DNA of 64,000 nucleotides, taken from contig CAZMZW010000008.1 in the NCBI GenBank assembly GCA_964571135.1, forward strand, positions 47,447 through 111,446, read 5' to 3'. Below the pieces are notes generated by a model. The model was not told the DNA's origin and did no database searches. It was given only the letters and a program-made list of their open reading frames with translations. This stretch comes from CAZMZW01 sp964571135 (GTDB taxonomy: Bacteria > Chloroflexota > Anaerolineae > Anaerolineales > Anaerolineaceae). Made by a program: the position numbers and the translations under genes. This document shows positions 8,126-16,975 of this stretch, piece after piece (within the stretch, counting starts at the first letter, position 1; the number at the start of each line of letters is the position of its first letter).

Positions 8126-10597
8126 TTATCGCTTTCTGCTCTTATTTGTGCTTGTATCCAGGGATTGGGATAGTACCTGAGAAATGTGATCGACTGGAAT
8201 AAATTGGACAACTTTCTTAATCTCTTCGGGTATTTCTTTAAGGTCACCCTCATTTTCTTTTGGCAGAAATACAGTTTTCAACCCCGCCCGATGAGCCGCA
8301 AGCATTTTTTCTTTAATGCCTCCAACTGGTAAAATTTGACCTCGCAAGGATATCTCTCCTGTCATTCCATATCCTGGTTTGACTGGACGATTAGTTAGTA
8401 ACGAGGTCAAAGCTGTGACTATAGTGATCCCGGCGGAAGGACCGTCTTTCGGTTGTGCGCCAGCAGGGATATGCAAATGAATATCAGTTTTTTCATAAAA
8501 ATCCGGGGGGATTCTTAATTCTTCTGCATGTGACCGAACATAGGAAAGGGCTGCCTGCGCTGATTCCTGCATTACATTACCGACAGAGCCGGTAATTGTA
8601 AATTGCTTATCACCCGGCATTTTTGTAGCTTCGATAAAAAGTACTTCTCCACCTGTTGGAGTCCATGCTAAACCAGTGACGACACCAGGAATCGAAGTAC
8701 GTTTTATGATTTCTTCGGTGTTTCTAAATTTAGGTTGTCCCAGCTTTTCCTGAATTTGTGCTGGAGTAACACTTCTTATTTTGCGTATAGATTTCACATT
8801 ATGCGTAATGACTTTTCGACAGATGGAGCCAATTTCTCTTTCGAGATTACGTACACCTGATTCCCGAGTGTAAAAACGGATAATTGAGTGTATTGATCGA
8901 TCTGAAAAAGCGACTTCATTAGTACGTAATCCATTCTCACGCAATTGTCTTGGAATTAAGTACCCTTTGGCAATTGAGATTTTTTCATTTTCCGTATAAC
9001 CAGAAAGGCGGATCACTTCCATCCTATCCAGAAGTGGAGCTGGAATCGTTTCCACCTGATTGGCTGTTGTAATGAACATGACCTGGGATAGATCAAATGC
9101 TACGTCTAAATAATTATCTCTGAACTCAGCATTCTGTTCAGGGTCTAACACTTCCAAGAGAGCGGATGCTGGATCACCATGAAAATCATAAGTCAATTTA
9201 TCAATCTCATCCAGCATGAATACCGGATTTTTCGAGCCAGATCTTCGAAGTGATTGAATAATTCTCCCGGGCATTGCTCCGATATAGGTACGTCGATGAC
9301 CTCGAATTTCTGCCTCGTCTTTCATTCCTCCAAGAGATGTGCGAATGAATTTTCGGCCGAGGGCTCGGGCGATTGACTGTCCGAGAGAAGTCTTACCAAC
9401 CCCGGGTGGCCCTATAAAGCATAAAATAACACCTTCTCTTTCCCGGCGAATGAGGTCTTTTGAAGGTTTCTTACGGAATTCCTCTTTTCTTTCCAGGCGC
9501 AGCTTGCGAACAGCCAGGTATTCCAGGATCCTTTCTTTTATATCTTTTAGACCAAAATGGTCAGTATCTAGAACATCACGAGCATGGTTAATATCAAGAT
9601 TATCAGTATTTGTTTTAGACCAGGGTAGTTCCACCAACCATTCCAGGTAAGAACGGATTACGCCATATTCAGGTGAAGAAGTTGGTATGCGCGATAAACG
9701 TTCCAATTCCCGTCCGGCCTGGATATTAGCTTCCTCAGACATTTCTGCATCTTTGATCTTTTTCTGAAATTCAACGTAATCAGAGGCCTGAGCGTCAGCG
9801 TCACCCAATTCTTTTTGAATTGCTTTAAGTTGTTCGCGCAGAAAATAGTCCCGCTGAACCTTTTCTATTTCCACACGGGCATCATTCTGGATCTTATGGC
9901 TGAGATCAAGCACTTCACTTTCCCGGGTTAATATTGCCACTAATTTGTGCAATTTTTCTTTCGGAGAATCCATTTCTAATATTTCTTGGGCATCTTTGAT
10001 CTCCATCCGTTGAAAATTGGCTATGTTATAGACAGTGGCTAATGGATCCTGAATGGAATTAATAGAGGTAACCAATTCTCGTGGAATCGAAGTGATCATT
10101 TCAGCGATATGGGTAAATTGATCATGCGCATTTCTGGATAAAGCCTCCAGTTCAAGCCCGGTTTCAGGTTTTTCCGGATCTGGAAAAATGGAAGCTTTTA
10201 GATAAGGTTCAGTCTGGATATATTCCTTAATTCGAAATCGCGAGATACCCTGGATGAGCAACTGGAGGGAACCGTTAGGAGCTTTAAACATACGGTGAAT
10301 CAATACAGCAGTACCTATCTGATAAAGATATTCAGGACCGGGCGATTCAAGATTGGCATCTTTTGAGGTGACCAATCCGACGATCCTATCGCCTGCCATA
10401 ATCTCTTCAATCAGGCGAATTGAGCGCGGTTGACCTATGGTTAAAGGCACCGCTGTTTGCGGGTAGACGACCAGACCTCGTAAAGGTAATATGGGTAATA
10501 TTTCTGGTAAGGATTTTGGATTTTCTAAAAGCTTGGAAGAGTTTAGGCTGTGGTTAAATCCTGAGTCATTTAAATCATTAAGATCAAAGTTAATCAT
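8126..10597 (-). CDS. lon: ATP-dependent Lon protease
   Basis: Lon degrades misfolded and regulatory proteins in the cytoplasm. The 823 residues have the full bacterial layout: N-terminal LON substrate domain (ILPLRGLVVYPQTAVPLTIG, about 36-55), coiled coil, AAA+ module with Walker A IGPPGVGKTSLG (about 390-401) and Walker B VFMLDEIDKL, sensor region TTANQVETIP, and a C-terminal protease domain. The catalytic dyad is Ser in PKDGPSAGIT (about residue 719) and Lys in GGIKEKMLAAHRAG (about 762). Residues 1-30 before the LON domain are an extra, low-conservation leader. It stands alone, convergent with the DUF58 gene, with an AT-rich 168-base region upstream. Confidence 0.97.
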   Translation of the reverse strand: MINFDLNDLNDSGFNHSLNSSKLLENPKSLPEILPILPLRGLVVYPQTAVPLTIGQPRSIRLIEEIMAGDRIVGLVTSKDANLESPGPEYLYQIGTAVLIHRMFKAPNGSLQLLIQGISRFRIKEYIQTEPYLKASIFPDPEKPETGLELEALSRNAHDQFTHIAEMITSIPRELVTSINSIQDPLATVYNIANFQRMEIKDAQEILEMDSPKEKLHKLVAILTRESEVLDLSHKIQNDARVEIEKVQRDYFLREQLKAIQKELGDADAQASDYVEFQKKIKDAEMSEEANIQAGRELERLSRIPTSSPEYGVIRSYLEWLVELPWSKTNTDNLDINHARDVLDTDHFGLKDIKERILEYLAVRKLRLERKEEFRKKPSKDLIRREREGVILCFIGPPGVGKTSLGQSIARALGRKFIRTSLGGMKDEAEIRGHRRTYIGAMPGRIIQSLRRSGSKNPVFMLDEIDKLTYDFHGDPASALLEVLDPEQNAEFRDNYLDVAFDLSQVMFITTANQVETIPAPLLDRMEVIRLSGYTENEKISIAKGYLIPRQLRENGLRTNEVAFSDRSIHSIIRFYTRESGVRNLEREIGSICRKVITHNVKSIRKIRSVTPAQIQEKLGQPKFRNTEEIIKRTSIPGVVTGLAWTPTGGEVLFIEATKMPGDKQFTITGSVGNVMQESAQAALSYVRSHAEELRIPPDFYEKTDIHLHIPAGAQPKDGPSAGITIVTALTSLLTNRPVKPGYGMTGEISLRGQILPVGGIKEKMLAAHRAGLKTVFLPKENEGDLKEIPEEIKKVVQFIPVDHISQVLSQSLDTSTNKSRKR

Positions 10598-10765
10598 TCT
10601 TAAATAATACCTTCAATTATCAAATCTGGTTATAAGTTGTTGATTAGAAATTGTTTTTTCCCCTAAATTGTAAGATTTAATTTCAATCGCTATTATGCAA
10701 TTAGAACAATAATAATTCTATATATTAATGAAAAAATTTGTCTTGGTAAATAAATATATTCAATT

Positions 10766-11293
10766 TTATTCTACGTCCAAGGCTGATTTTGCTGCATTTA
10801 ATACCACCTTGTAGTCTGGTTCGATTCCCAGTTCAGGCAGGTAATTAACATATGTAAAAAAACAATTTTTATTAATCACAAACACTGCCCGGCGCAAGAT
10901 CCGGGGTTCTTTGAGCAGGCAGGCATATCTTTCTCCAAATTCAAGGTCATGGTGGTCAGATATGACCATAATTTGGTCAATTCCGGCTGCACCACACCAT
11001 CGTTTCTGGGCGAACGGTAAATCAGTACTGATCACAATAATTGCAATATCCTTGGATAATGCAGATGCTTCAAGGTTGAATTTTCTTGTTTCCCTATCAC
11101 AGACATCGGTATCAAGAGAGGGGACTGCTGCAATGATCCGGACTTTCCCTTTTGTATTTTCCAACACTGGGATTTGTTCCCATTCTTGTGTCGTTGCATG
11201 GAATTCTGGTGCCGATTGACCGACTTGCATATCGTTTCCCTGGACGGAAACGTCTTTTCCGTGAAATTTTAAAATCCCATGTCTTTCAATCAT
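10766..11293 (-). CDS. tpx: Thiol peroxidase, Tpx type
   Basis: Tpx is an atypical 2-Cys peroxiredoxin that reduces hydrogen peroxide and organic hydroperoxides using thioredoxin. The 175-residue product contains the Tpx motif VPSLDTDVCDRETRKFN with the peroxidatic Cys at residue 65. The resolving Cys is at about residue 100 in FAQKRWCGAAGI, the right spacing for an intramolecular disulfide. An AGGAG-type RBS lies just upstream of the ATG. The gene follows tRNA-Arg on the same strand by 27 bases and could share its transcript, an inference only. Confidence 0.95.
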   Translation of the reverse strand: MIERHGILKFHGKDVSVQGNDMQVGQSAPEFHATTQEWEQIPVLENTKGKVRIIAAVPSLDTDVCDRETRKFNLEASALSKDIAIIVISTDLPFAQKRWCGAAGIDQIMVISDHHDLEFGERYACLLKEPRILRRAVFVINKNCFFTYVNYLPELGIEPDYKVVLNAAKSALDVE

Positions 11294-11320
11294 TCTTATT
11301 TCTCCTAATAATATTTATAG

Positions 11321-11394
11321 CGCCCCCGGTGGGATTCGAACCCACAACCGCCGGATTAGAAGTCCGATGCGCTGTCCATTTGCGCCACGAGGGC
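11321..11394 (-). tRNA. tRNA-Arg (anticodon TCT)
   Basis: The complement folds into a full cloverleaf of 74 bases. The acceptor stem pairs GCCCTCG with CGGGGGC (one T-G wobble), the discriminator base is G, the anticodon arm is CGGA-CTTCTAA-TCCG, and the T arm holds GGTTCGAATCC. The anticodon TCT reads AGA/AGG arginine codons. No CCA is encoded. It is followed by tpx on the same strand, and no integrase or duplicated 3' fragment is nearby. Confidence 0.96.
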
Positions 11395-11494
11395 TAATCT
11401 TAGCTTCTCTATTATAAACAATATTAATCAGAAAATATTGACCAATGATTAATTTTTCAAAATGATTTATAAGATTTCAATATGTATATAAATA

Positions 11495-11525
11495 ATAGGC
11501 CAGGAAATCAATTATCCTGGCCTAT
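11495..11525 (-). terminator. Probable terminator of the ABC importer operon
   Basis: A perfect 11-bp stem ATAGGCCAGGA / TCCTGGCCTAT with a 9-base loop lies 22 bases beyond the stop codon of the binding-protein gene. The following minus-strand sequence is T/A-rich rather than a clean T-run. Confidence 0.65.
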
Positions 11526-11546
11526 CTCTAACCGAATTAAATAAAT

Positions 11547-12647
11547 TTACTGAGCTGCGATTGCAGTCCATCCATCCACAATGGCTTTGATTGCTTTAGA
11601 GAAGCCATCTAAACCGGATGGAAAATGTAGATTGCCATAGGCGCTTTCGGGAAGCAGCTTGGCTTTGATATCAGCTGGCAGGACTACATCTGAGCGAGCG
11701 GGATGGGCATAGCCTTTTGCTAAAAGAACCTGGCCTTCATCAGACAATAGATAATCCTGGGATAGCTTGGCTGCATTCGGATGAGGTGCTAGTGCATTGA
11801 TATATTCTGCGAAAAGCATACCAATGGTTGCATCCTTGGGGATCACAACCTGCAGCGGCAGGCCGGTGGCGTCCCGTTTTGCAAAACCATCGAAATCATA
11901 TACGATGGAGATTGGGCATTCACCTTTTTGGACAGATGCAACGTTTAGTACAACACCTTTGCGCCAGTTGCCATCATCACGTAGTTTCTTGAAGTAGTCC
12001 AATCCAGGTTGAACATTGGTTTCGCTGCCGCCATGAGCATAAGCTGCTGCTAAGACAGATCCGGTAGCGTAAGTTGATTTGTTGGGATCGCGGCTGCAGA
12101 CCATATCCTTGTACTCAGGTTTCAACAGATCATCCCAAGTCTGTGGGATATTCTTTACCTTATCGGAATTGACCAGGAAACTGATCGCGCCCCAATAGGC
12201 AACTACCCAGCGGCCATCCGCATCTTTAAAGTTGGCAGGGATTTTTGCGAAGGATGTGTTTTTATAGGGTAAGGCAAGATTATTTTCGATCAATTTGCCA
12301 ACAAAATCGAAACCAATATCCGCGATATCCATCACTGGGGCGCTTTTCTCTGCCAATAGCTTGGTGATCTGTTCAGCGCTGGTCATATCAGTGTCGGTAT
12401 GGACCACACTGAATTTGGCTTGCATGTTCTTGAAGATCTCTCCAAGATTTACCCAGTCATCGGTCATGCCATAGCTGACCAATTGACCTTCTTTTTTAGC
12501 GCCCGCTAATTTCAATGCTTCAGGATCTTCAGTAGCGACTACTACAGGTTTTGCTGGAGCTGGAGCCTGGGTTGCAGGTGTTGCGCATCCAACCAATGGG
12601 ATCACCAGAAGAGCAGCGACCAAAATGAACGCAAATACTTTTTTCAT
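11547..12647 (-). CDS. ABC transporter substrate-binding lipoprotein (iron/AEP/sugar-phosphate type 1 family)
   Basis: This is an extracellular solute-binding protein that delivers its ligand to the two permeases encoded just upstream. From ATG at 12645-12647, preceded by an AGGAGA RBS, the product is 366 residues with a lipoprotein signal ending LVIPLVGC (Cys21), then an Ala/Pro-rich linker. The mature part resembles the AfuA/FbpA/PotD class: KKEGQLVSYGMTDDW, WVVAYWGAISFLVNSDKV and QTWDDLLKPEYKDMV. Members of this class bind ferric iron, thiamine, 2-aminoethylphosphonate or sugar phosphates, and sequence alone does not decide. Given the neighbouring sugar genes, a sugar phosphate or polyol phosphate is plausible, but this is inference. 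An in-frame upstream ATG (to 12689) is a poorer start. Confidence 0.85.
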   Translation of the reverse strand: MKKVFAFILVAALLVIPLVGCATPATQAPAPAKPVVVATEDPEALKLAGAKKEGQLVSYGMTDDWVNLGEIFKNMQAKFSVVHTDTDMTSAEQITKLLAEKSAPVMDIADIGFDFVGKLIENNLALPYKNTSFAKIPANFKDADGRWVVAYWGAISFLVNSDKVKNIPQTWDDLLKPEYKDMVCSRDPNKSTYATGSVLAAAYAHGGSETNVQPGLDYFKKLRDDGNWRKGVVLNVASVQKGECPISIVYDFDGFAKRDATGLPLQVVIPKDATIGMLFAEYINALAPHPNAAKLSQDYLLSDEGQVLLAKGYAHPARSDVVLPADIKAKLLPESAYGNLHFPSGLDGFSKAIKAIVDGWTAIAAQ

Positions 12648-12699
12648 TTCTTTCTCCTTAAACATATTTTTTACACGAAATTGATCCAAATTACTTTTT

Positions 12700-13509
12700 T
12701 TAGTGCCCGATTATGGTTGTGGTTTCTTTACCTCCTTTACTGGTTACCCAGATGATGATTAATGAAGCTGCCCATGCAACCAGAAAACTAACAACGGCAA
12801 GGGCGCTCGCCTGACGTCCATCCTGTCTAGTAAATTCGACAAGATATATTGGGAAAGTTTTAAAACGCGTTCCGACCAATAAATTGGTTAAAGTAAATTC
12901 TGCGAAAACTGTGGAAAACACCAATAAACATCCGCTGATAATACCTGGCATGATGTTGGGGATGATCACTCGAGAAAGAATAACCCAGATGCTGGCGCCC
13001 ATACTTTGAGCAGCTTCTGTCAATACCCGAAAATCAATTGCATCCAGTGCATTGACCACAGGGCGGTACATAAAAGGAAGAGATAACACCATGCAGGCAG
13101 CAACAAGGATTGCAGGTCGATTAATGATGGGTAATGGGATTTGGGCATAAAAGCGGATCAAAGCTAACGCGAGAATAACTCCAGGCACGCCAAATGAAAA
13201 ACTGGTAATTAATTCAATAATGGGTTTTGCTTTAGGTACGCGCAATCGCATCCAAAAAACGGTCGGCGTCACTAAAACCAGGAGACAAAACATGGTTGAA
13301 AGTGAAACCAGAAATGAATTTTTCAAAGTCAGAAGAAAATTCTGATTGGATATAACCGCATGCCACCAATTTAATGTATAACCTTCTGGCCAAAGAGATC
13401 GATCCCAACGAATGGAGACTGAAAACACCAGGGTGGCAAGCAGTGGAACAATCATAAAAATTATGAAAAGTGAGAGAACAAGAGTACGCCAAAGTGCCTT
13501 TGGTTTCAT
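12700..13509 (-). CDS. ABC transporter permease, second subunit
   Basis: A 269-residue inner-membrane permease with about six hydrophobic segments. The EAA loop that contacts the ATPase is visible as EAAQSMGASIWVILSRVI followed by PNIMPGI (about residues 165-190). The ATG at 13507-13509 overlaps the stop codon of the preceding permease gene in an ATGA junction, which argues for translational coupling and against the longer frame that starts at 13560. It pairs with the permease at 13506-14393 and the binding protein at 11547-12647. The only nearby ATPase of the right family is at 17136, on the other strand. Confidence 0.9.
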   Translation of the reverse strand: MKPKALWRTLVLSLFIIFMIVPLLATLVFSVSIRWDRSLWPEGYTLNWWHAVISNQNFLLTLKNSFLVSLSTMFCLLVLVTPTVFWMRLRVPKAKPIIELITSFSFGVPGVILALALIRFYAQIPLPIINRPAILVAACMVLSLPFMYRPVVNALDAIDFRVLTEAAQSMGASIWVILSRVIIPNIMPGIISGCLLVFSTVFAEFTLTNLLVGTRFKTFPIYLVEFTRQDGRQASALAVVSFLVAWAASLIIIWVTSKGGKETTTIIGH

Positions 13510-14393
13510 GCGCGCACCTTCCGGGTTCGATTGGAAAGCCAAAGATAACCGATGACACACGCAGTCATTATGGCCAATGACATCGTGGCCAATGCGTCAG
13601 CCAATTGTGGTTCGAGTTGGACTTCACCGCGGATCAAAGCAGCGATACGGATTGTGATAAGGTCCACATCCGAACCAGTCAATGTCCATGCTGTAGCATA
13701 AGCGCCAAAAGAATTGGCAAACAATAGCAAAAAGCCGCTTAAAAGAGATGGAAACAGGATCGGTAGGGCAATTCTGGTCCAATACTGTTTTGTAGAGGCA
13801 CCCAGGTTCATCGCTGCTTCGCGCCATTCTTTACGAAGGCCGAGAAGGGATGGGATGATCAGCAAAATCATCAAGGGAAGCTGGAAATAAAAATAGGCAA
13901 TCGTCAAACCGGAAATCGAATAGATGCGGAAGTTAGGATAAAGGTTGATCCCTATCTCTTGAAGGATCATCGTGATCACTCCGGTTGAACCCAGAATGAT
14001 GATAAAGGCAAAAGCCAAAGGTGCTCCCCCGAAATTGGTGGTCACATCTGATAAAGCGGTTAATGCATTCCTGAGGAATTTATTTGGTGAAGTAATTATG
14101 GCATATGCCACAAGCGTACCAAAAACTACCCCTAGAATTGCAGTCACAGCCGAAAGATTAATACTATTAATAAAAGCCCGCAAGAACATTGGGTCCATAG
14201 CTCTTTTATAGAAGTCAAGAGTAAAAGTGCCTTTGCGGGTTATGCTTGATTGTAAAATAGTAAGAAGAGGTAAAAATTCAAAAGCCAATCCAAAAATAAA
14301 GATCGGTACTAGTCCCAACCAGGAAATCCATTTGTTTGGACGTTTTTTCGCAATATTATTTGCTGCTGAGGTAACCATTTGTTTAGTACTCAT
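13506..14393 (-). CDS. ABC transporter permease, first subunit
   Basis: A 295-residue integral membrane protein with about six membrane segments and the EAA loop EAAMNLGASTKQYWTRIALP (about residues 195-215). Its start overlaps the stop codon of the hydrolase gene upstream (ATGA at 14390-14393), and its own stop overlaps the start of the second permease in the same way. The three genes are therefore tightly coupled. It belongs to the iron/polyamine/AEP-type importer permeases, and the transported ligand is not evident from sequence. Confidence 0.9.
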   Translation of the reverse strand: MSTKQMVTSAANNIAKKRPNKWISWLGLVPIFIFGLAFEFLPLLTILQSSITRKGTFTLDFYKRAMDPMFLRAFINSINLSAVTAILGVVFGTLVAYAIITSPNKFLRNALTALSDVTTNFGGAPLAFAFIIILGSTGVITMILQEIGINLYPNFRIYSISGLTIAYFYFQLPLMILLIIPSLLGLRKEWREAAMNLGASTKQYWTRIALPILFPSLLSGFLLLFANSFGAYATAWTLTGSDVDLITIRIAALIRGEVQLEPQLADALATMSLAIMTACVIGYLWLSNRTRKVRA

Positions 14394-15139
14394 AAGGAAA
14401 CGCGATAACCATCCAACGCAAGATGGATTGGTCCTTTGTAATGGTGCCGTATTTGTTTTTCCAGATCAATATTTAATGCCGGCGGATAACAATGAGTGAC
14501 AATTAGTGATTTAACACCGGCCTCGCTGACGATTTTCCCTAATGAATCTGCATTTAAATGCTCGTTACTTTCCCATCCAGAGGGAAACGAGCATTCGCAA
14601 ATCAAGATATCTGCATCTGCAGCAAGAGTTATCAAATCACCTTGCGGAGCTGCATCTCCTGAGTAAGCGATTTTATATTTATGGTTCTGAAGACTGTATG
14701 CAACTGAATAGGGGGTATGGCCAGTTGGTGCTGATTTTACATTCAATCCAAACAGGTTGAACTCATCTTGAAATACTTCCTGGATCTTCAGCGTATATGT
14801 CTGCGGTGTAATTTCTGGAAAAAGGAGAAGAAGCCGATCTACGAAATCTTTAGTTCCTTTACAACCAATAATTGTAAATGGACTGATACGTCGAGAATCA
14901 GGTGCTGAATCAAATACTTGCAGAAGGGTTGCCAGATCAAGGGTATGGTCTGGATGAAGATGAGTTGAAAGCAGAAAATCCAATTGGTCAAAAGAAATCC
15001 CAGTCGGTAAAAGCCTTGTCAAGGTACCTGGGCCAATATCCAAAAGCATAGGATGATCTTTATGAATGATCAAAATCCCTGCTGGACTGTGATCTTTTAA
15101 TGGCATGGCTGTTCCGGATCCTAAAATAATTATTTCCAT
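14390..15139 (-). CDS. Metallo-beta-lactamase-fold hydrolase (RNase Z/PhnP-like)
   Basis: From ATG at 15137-15139 the product is 249 residues, beginning MEIIILGSGTAMPLKDHSP as in RNase Z and PhnP relatives. The dinuclear metal site is complete: STHLHPDHTLDL (HxHxDH, about residue 63), GHTPYSVAY, YSGDAAPQGD and a late VTHCYPP. Family members cleave phosphodiesters, including tRNA 3' ends and cyclic ribose phosphate. The gene is the first of an ABC importer operon, coupled by an ATGA overlap, so processing of an imported phosphorylated compound is more likely than tRNA maturation. That is inference. A longer frame to 15208 exists but lacks family similarity. Confidence 0.82.
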   Translation of the reverse strand: MEIIILGSGTAMPLKDHSPAGILIIHKDHPMLLDIGPGTLTRLLPTGISFDQLDFLLSTHLHPDHTLDLATLLQVFDSAPDSRRISPFTIIGCKGTKDFVDRLLLLFPEITPQTYTLKIQEVFQDEFNLFGLNVKSAPTGHTPYSVAYSLQNHKYKIAYSGDAAPQGDLITLAADADILICECSFPSGWESNEHLNADSLGKIVSEAGVKSLIVTHCYPPALNIDLEKQIRHHYKGPIHLALDGYRVSL

Positions 15140-15259
15140 ACTATTTGGATCGCGATCAAAATAATTGTCATTTTTACCCTTAGTCTTTTGTGCAATGCTC
15201 CGAAACAACTAAATTATTAAAGATATATTAAGTACCAAGAGTCAACTAAATGTAAAAAA

Positions 15260-15288
15260 ATTATAGCAAACCGCAACAAGAATGTCAA
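15260..15288 (-). promoter_or_regulatory. Predicted consensus sigma-70 promoter of the hydrolase-permease-binding protein operon
   Basis: On the minus strand a perfect TTGACA (15283-15288), 17-base spacer and perfect TATAAT (15260-15265). The start codon at 15139 is about 120 bases downstream. An inverted repeat lies 35-70 bases upstream of the -35 box. Confidence 0.7.
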
Positions 15289-15322
15289 TAATATACTATG
15301 GAAACAAATAAAATAGTATATA

Positions 15323-15357
15323 AAACATAACAAATAAATACAAACAATGTTATGTTT
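15323..15357. promoter_or_regulatory. Inverted repeat, candidate operator
   Basis: AAACATAAC (15323-15331) and GTTATGTTT (15349-15357) form a perfect 9-bp inverted repeat with a 17-base gap. It lies between the GHMP kinase stop (15397) and the operon promoter at 15260-15288. The same CATAACA core recurs at the two divergent promoters at 16.9 kb. It is AT-rich and lacks a T-run, so an operator is more likely than a terminator. Confidence 0.45.
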
Positions 15358-15396
15358 CGAAAGAATTTATCAATTTTAATAAAAGGTAGGCCATTT

Positions 15397-16860
15397 TTAT
15401 TCATATAGTGTGTGAACACCAAAAGCATCACAACCGGCTGAAGAACCTTCAAAAATATAGGGTTCAATCCCACTCCATTTACGATAGGCATTCACAACAC
15501 GGTCGAATGCAGATTGGGCTTCTTTTGAATCCCAACCGAGTACGGCTACAGTCCCGCCAGCACCACCACCAGTAATCTTCGCTCCCAATAATCCATTCTT
15601 TTCTTCATTACATACGAGGGTGACAATCTTATCTGTCGCTTCTGACCCTAAACCACATTCTGTATATCCAATATGAGATTGATACATCAATTCACCCAGT
15701 AAATACCCAGTGGTTGTATCGATTAGGGATGATGGTTTAGAAATAAGGCTAAAAAAACTTTTGACCCGCCAATTTTCTTCCACCGCGTAACAAGTAGCGC
15801 CACGTATGGGATATACCACATCTGGTCGAACAAGCGTAAAAGGATCCAGGTGTACAGGGAAACGTTTTGTGAAATCAGCACCCAATTCCTTTTCTGGTAG
15901 ATTTATTGCATAAGTATTTTTAAAAACCGATGGGGATAGATTGGCTAAATAACCGTGCCATTTAGGGTCAATCCATCTTGGCAGGGCTCCACTTTCGTCC
16001 AAGACAGGATCCAATTTTTCCTGATTACAGAGGTATCGATAACCCATATAAGTTGCTGCGCGTGCAGCTTCATATTCAATTCCGGATACCGCATGGCGAA
16101 TGCCAGAATCGATTCCCCAGACACAAAAATTCTCAGGTAATTTAACAAGTTTCTGAGGTTGGCAGGGCTGGCAAAGCATAGGGACAAAATAATCCTCATC
16201 ACCCATAACCACGGTCAATTGATCCATAATTCCACAGGCGGATTGGGTGAGAGCGATTTCCACCCACTGTGTCCATGAGGCTAACTCTACACCCTCGACA
16301 TTAATTCCAAACATTTTTGCCATTGTTTTCATAGGTGCTACTTCAAGGGCTGCAGACGAGCTAACGCCTTTTCCCAGGGGTACATCTGATTCAAGGTATA
16401 GATTAAACCCGTGAGTGATCTTCGTTTGATAATGGACCAGCAGATAATACAAATCTCCAAGAATATAGGCACACCATGCCTTTTTTGGATCTGCGTTGAA
16501 CCATTCACGTACTAACTCAAGAGGCTTGATCTCATTATTTTCAATCAAATCTGAAAATGCAAATTCAATTCTTTCACTCCAACCAAGGGAACCAACGGCA
16601 GGATTGTAAAAGATAACGACTTGATCCTGGCGGGGCTGGATGGCTACCAGAGTAGCCTCTTTAATTGTTTTTTCAAATACAAGTCCACCTGTATAGTCGT
16701 CATTTCCCCCCATAAGATCTAATCTTCCCGGTGTGCGGTTGATAAATATTTCTTTATTTTTAATAAAATACTCAGATTCAATAAGTTTCTGAATGTTTTT
16801 ATAGAACCTTAATAAATCTGGATATTTCTTTAACAATAAGCCGAAATCAGCATTTTTCAT
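15397..16860 (-). CDS. GHMP-family sugar kinase, L-arabinokinase-like
   Basis: GHMP kinases phosphorylate small metabolites, often sugars at C1. The 487-residue product has all three GHMP motifs: RTPGRLDLMGGNDDYTGG (about residues 43-60), LGKGVSSSAALEVAPMKTMA (the ATP loop) and KITGGGAGGTVAVLG near the C-terminus. In motif 1 galactokinase has GEHTDY, whereas this protein has GGNDDY. Together with stretches such as CGIMDQ, WGIDSGIRHAV, LGELMYQSH and IFEGSSAG, this resembles, from memory, the kinase domain of plant L-arabinokinase (ARA1) more than true galactokinase. L-arabinose or a related sugar is a reasonable guess for the substrate. It is transcribed alone from a divergent promoter between two halves of an ABC importer. 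The RBS is weak. Confidence 0.85.
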   Translation of the reverse strand: MKNADFGLLLKKYPDLLRFYKNIQKLIESEYFIKNKEIFINRTPGRLDLMGGNDDYTGGLVFEKTIKEATLVAIQPRQDQVVIFYNPAVGSLGWSERIEFAFSDLIENNEIKPLELVREWFNADPKKAWCAYILGDLYYLLVHYQTKITHGFNLYLESDVPLGKGVSSSAALEVAPMKTMAKMFGINVEGVELASWTQWVEIALTQSACGIMDQLTVVMGDEDYFVPMLCQPCQPQKLVKLPENFCVWGIDSGIRHAVSGIEYEAARAATYMGYRYLCNQEKLDPVLDESGALPRWIDPKWHGYLANLSPSVFKNTYAINLPEKELGADFTKRFPVHLDPFTLVRPDVVYPIRGATCYAVEENWRVKSFFSLISKPSSLIDTTTGYLLGELMYQSHIGYTECGLGSEATDKIVTLVCNEEKNGLLGAKITGGGAGGTVAVLGWDSKEAQSAFDRVVNAYRKWSGIEPYIFEGSSAGCDAFGVHTLYE

Positions 16861-16907
16861 ATTTTTTCTTGGAAAGTTCCTGATTAAATTTCTGATTACA
16901 AATACGG

Positions 16908-16944
16908 TTTGTTATGAAATAGATTTTAACATTCATAAAACAAA
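16908..16944. promoter_or_regulatory. Pair of inverted operator-like half-sites over the GHMP kinase promoter
   Basis: TTTGTTATGAA (16908-16918) faces TTCATAAAACAAA (16932-16944), an inverted pair with one extra base in the second arm. The -10 box of the kinase promoter (16923-16928) lies between the two arms, so a bound protein would block it. The core matches the repeat at 15323-15357. Confidence 0.45.
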
Positions 16945-16951
16945 ACGTCAA
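16923..16951 (-). promoter_or_regulatory. Predicted sigma-70 promoter of the GHMP kinase gene
   Basis: Minus strand TTGACG (16946-16951), 17-base spacer, TAAAAT (16923-16928), about 60 bases before the kinase ATG. It is back to back with the ABC ATPase promoter. Confidence 0.6.
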
Positions 16952-16962
16952 ACGCACTAATA

Positions 16963-16970
16963 CATAACAA
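16963..16970. promoter_or_regulatory. CATAACAA motif next to the ABC ATPase promoter
   Basis: CATAACAA lies 5 bases upstream of the TTGACT box of the plus-strand promoter. It is the third location of the motif in this region. A single 8-base match in AT-rich DNA is weak evidence taken alone. Confidence 0.3.
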
Positions 16971-16975
16971 TATAA

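Noticed and set aside
15285..15491. Small reading frame overlapping the 3' end of the GHMP kinase
   Set aside because: It has no recognisable similarity and overlaps the end of a well supported gene in another frame; its upstream part is promoter and inverted repeat.
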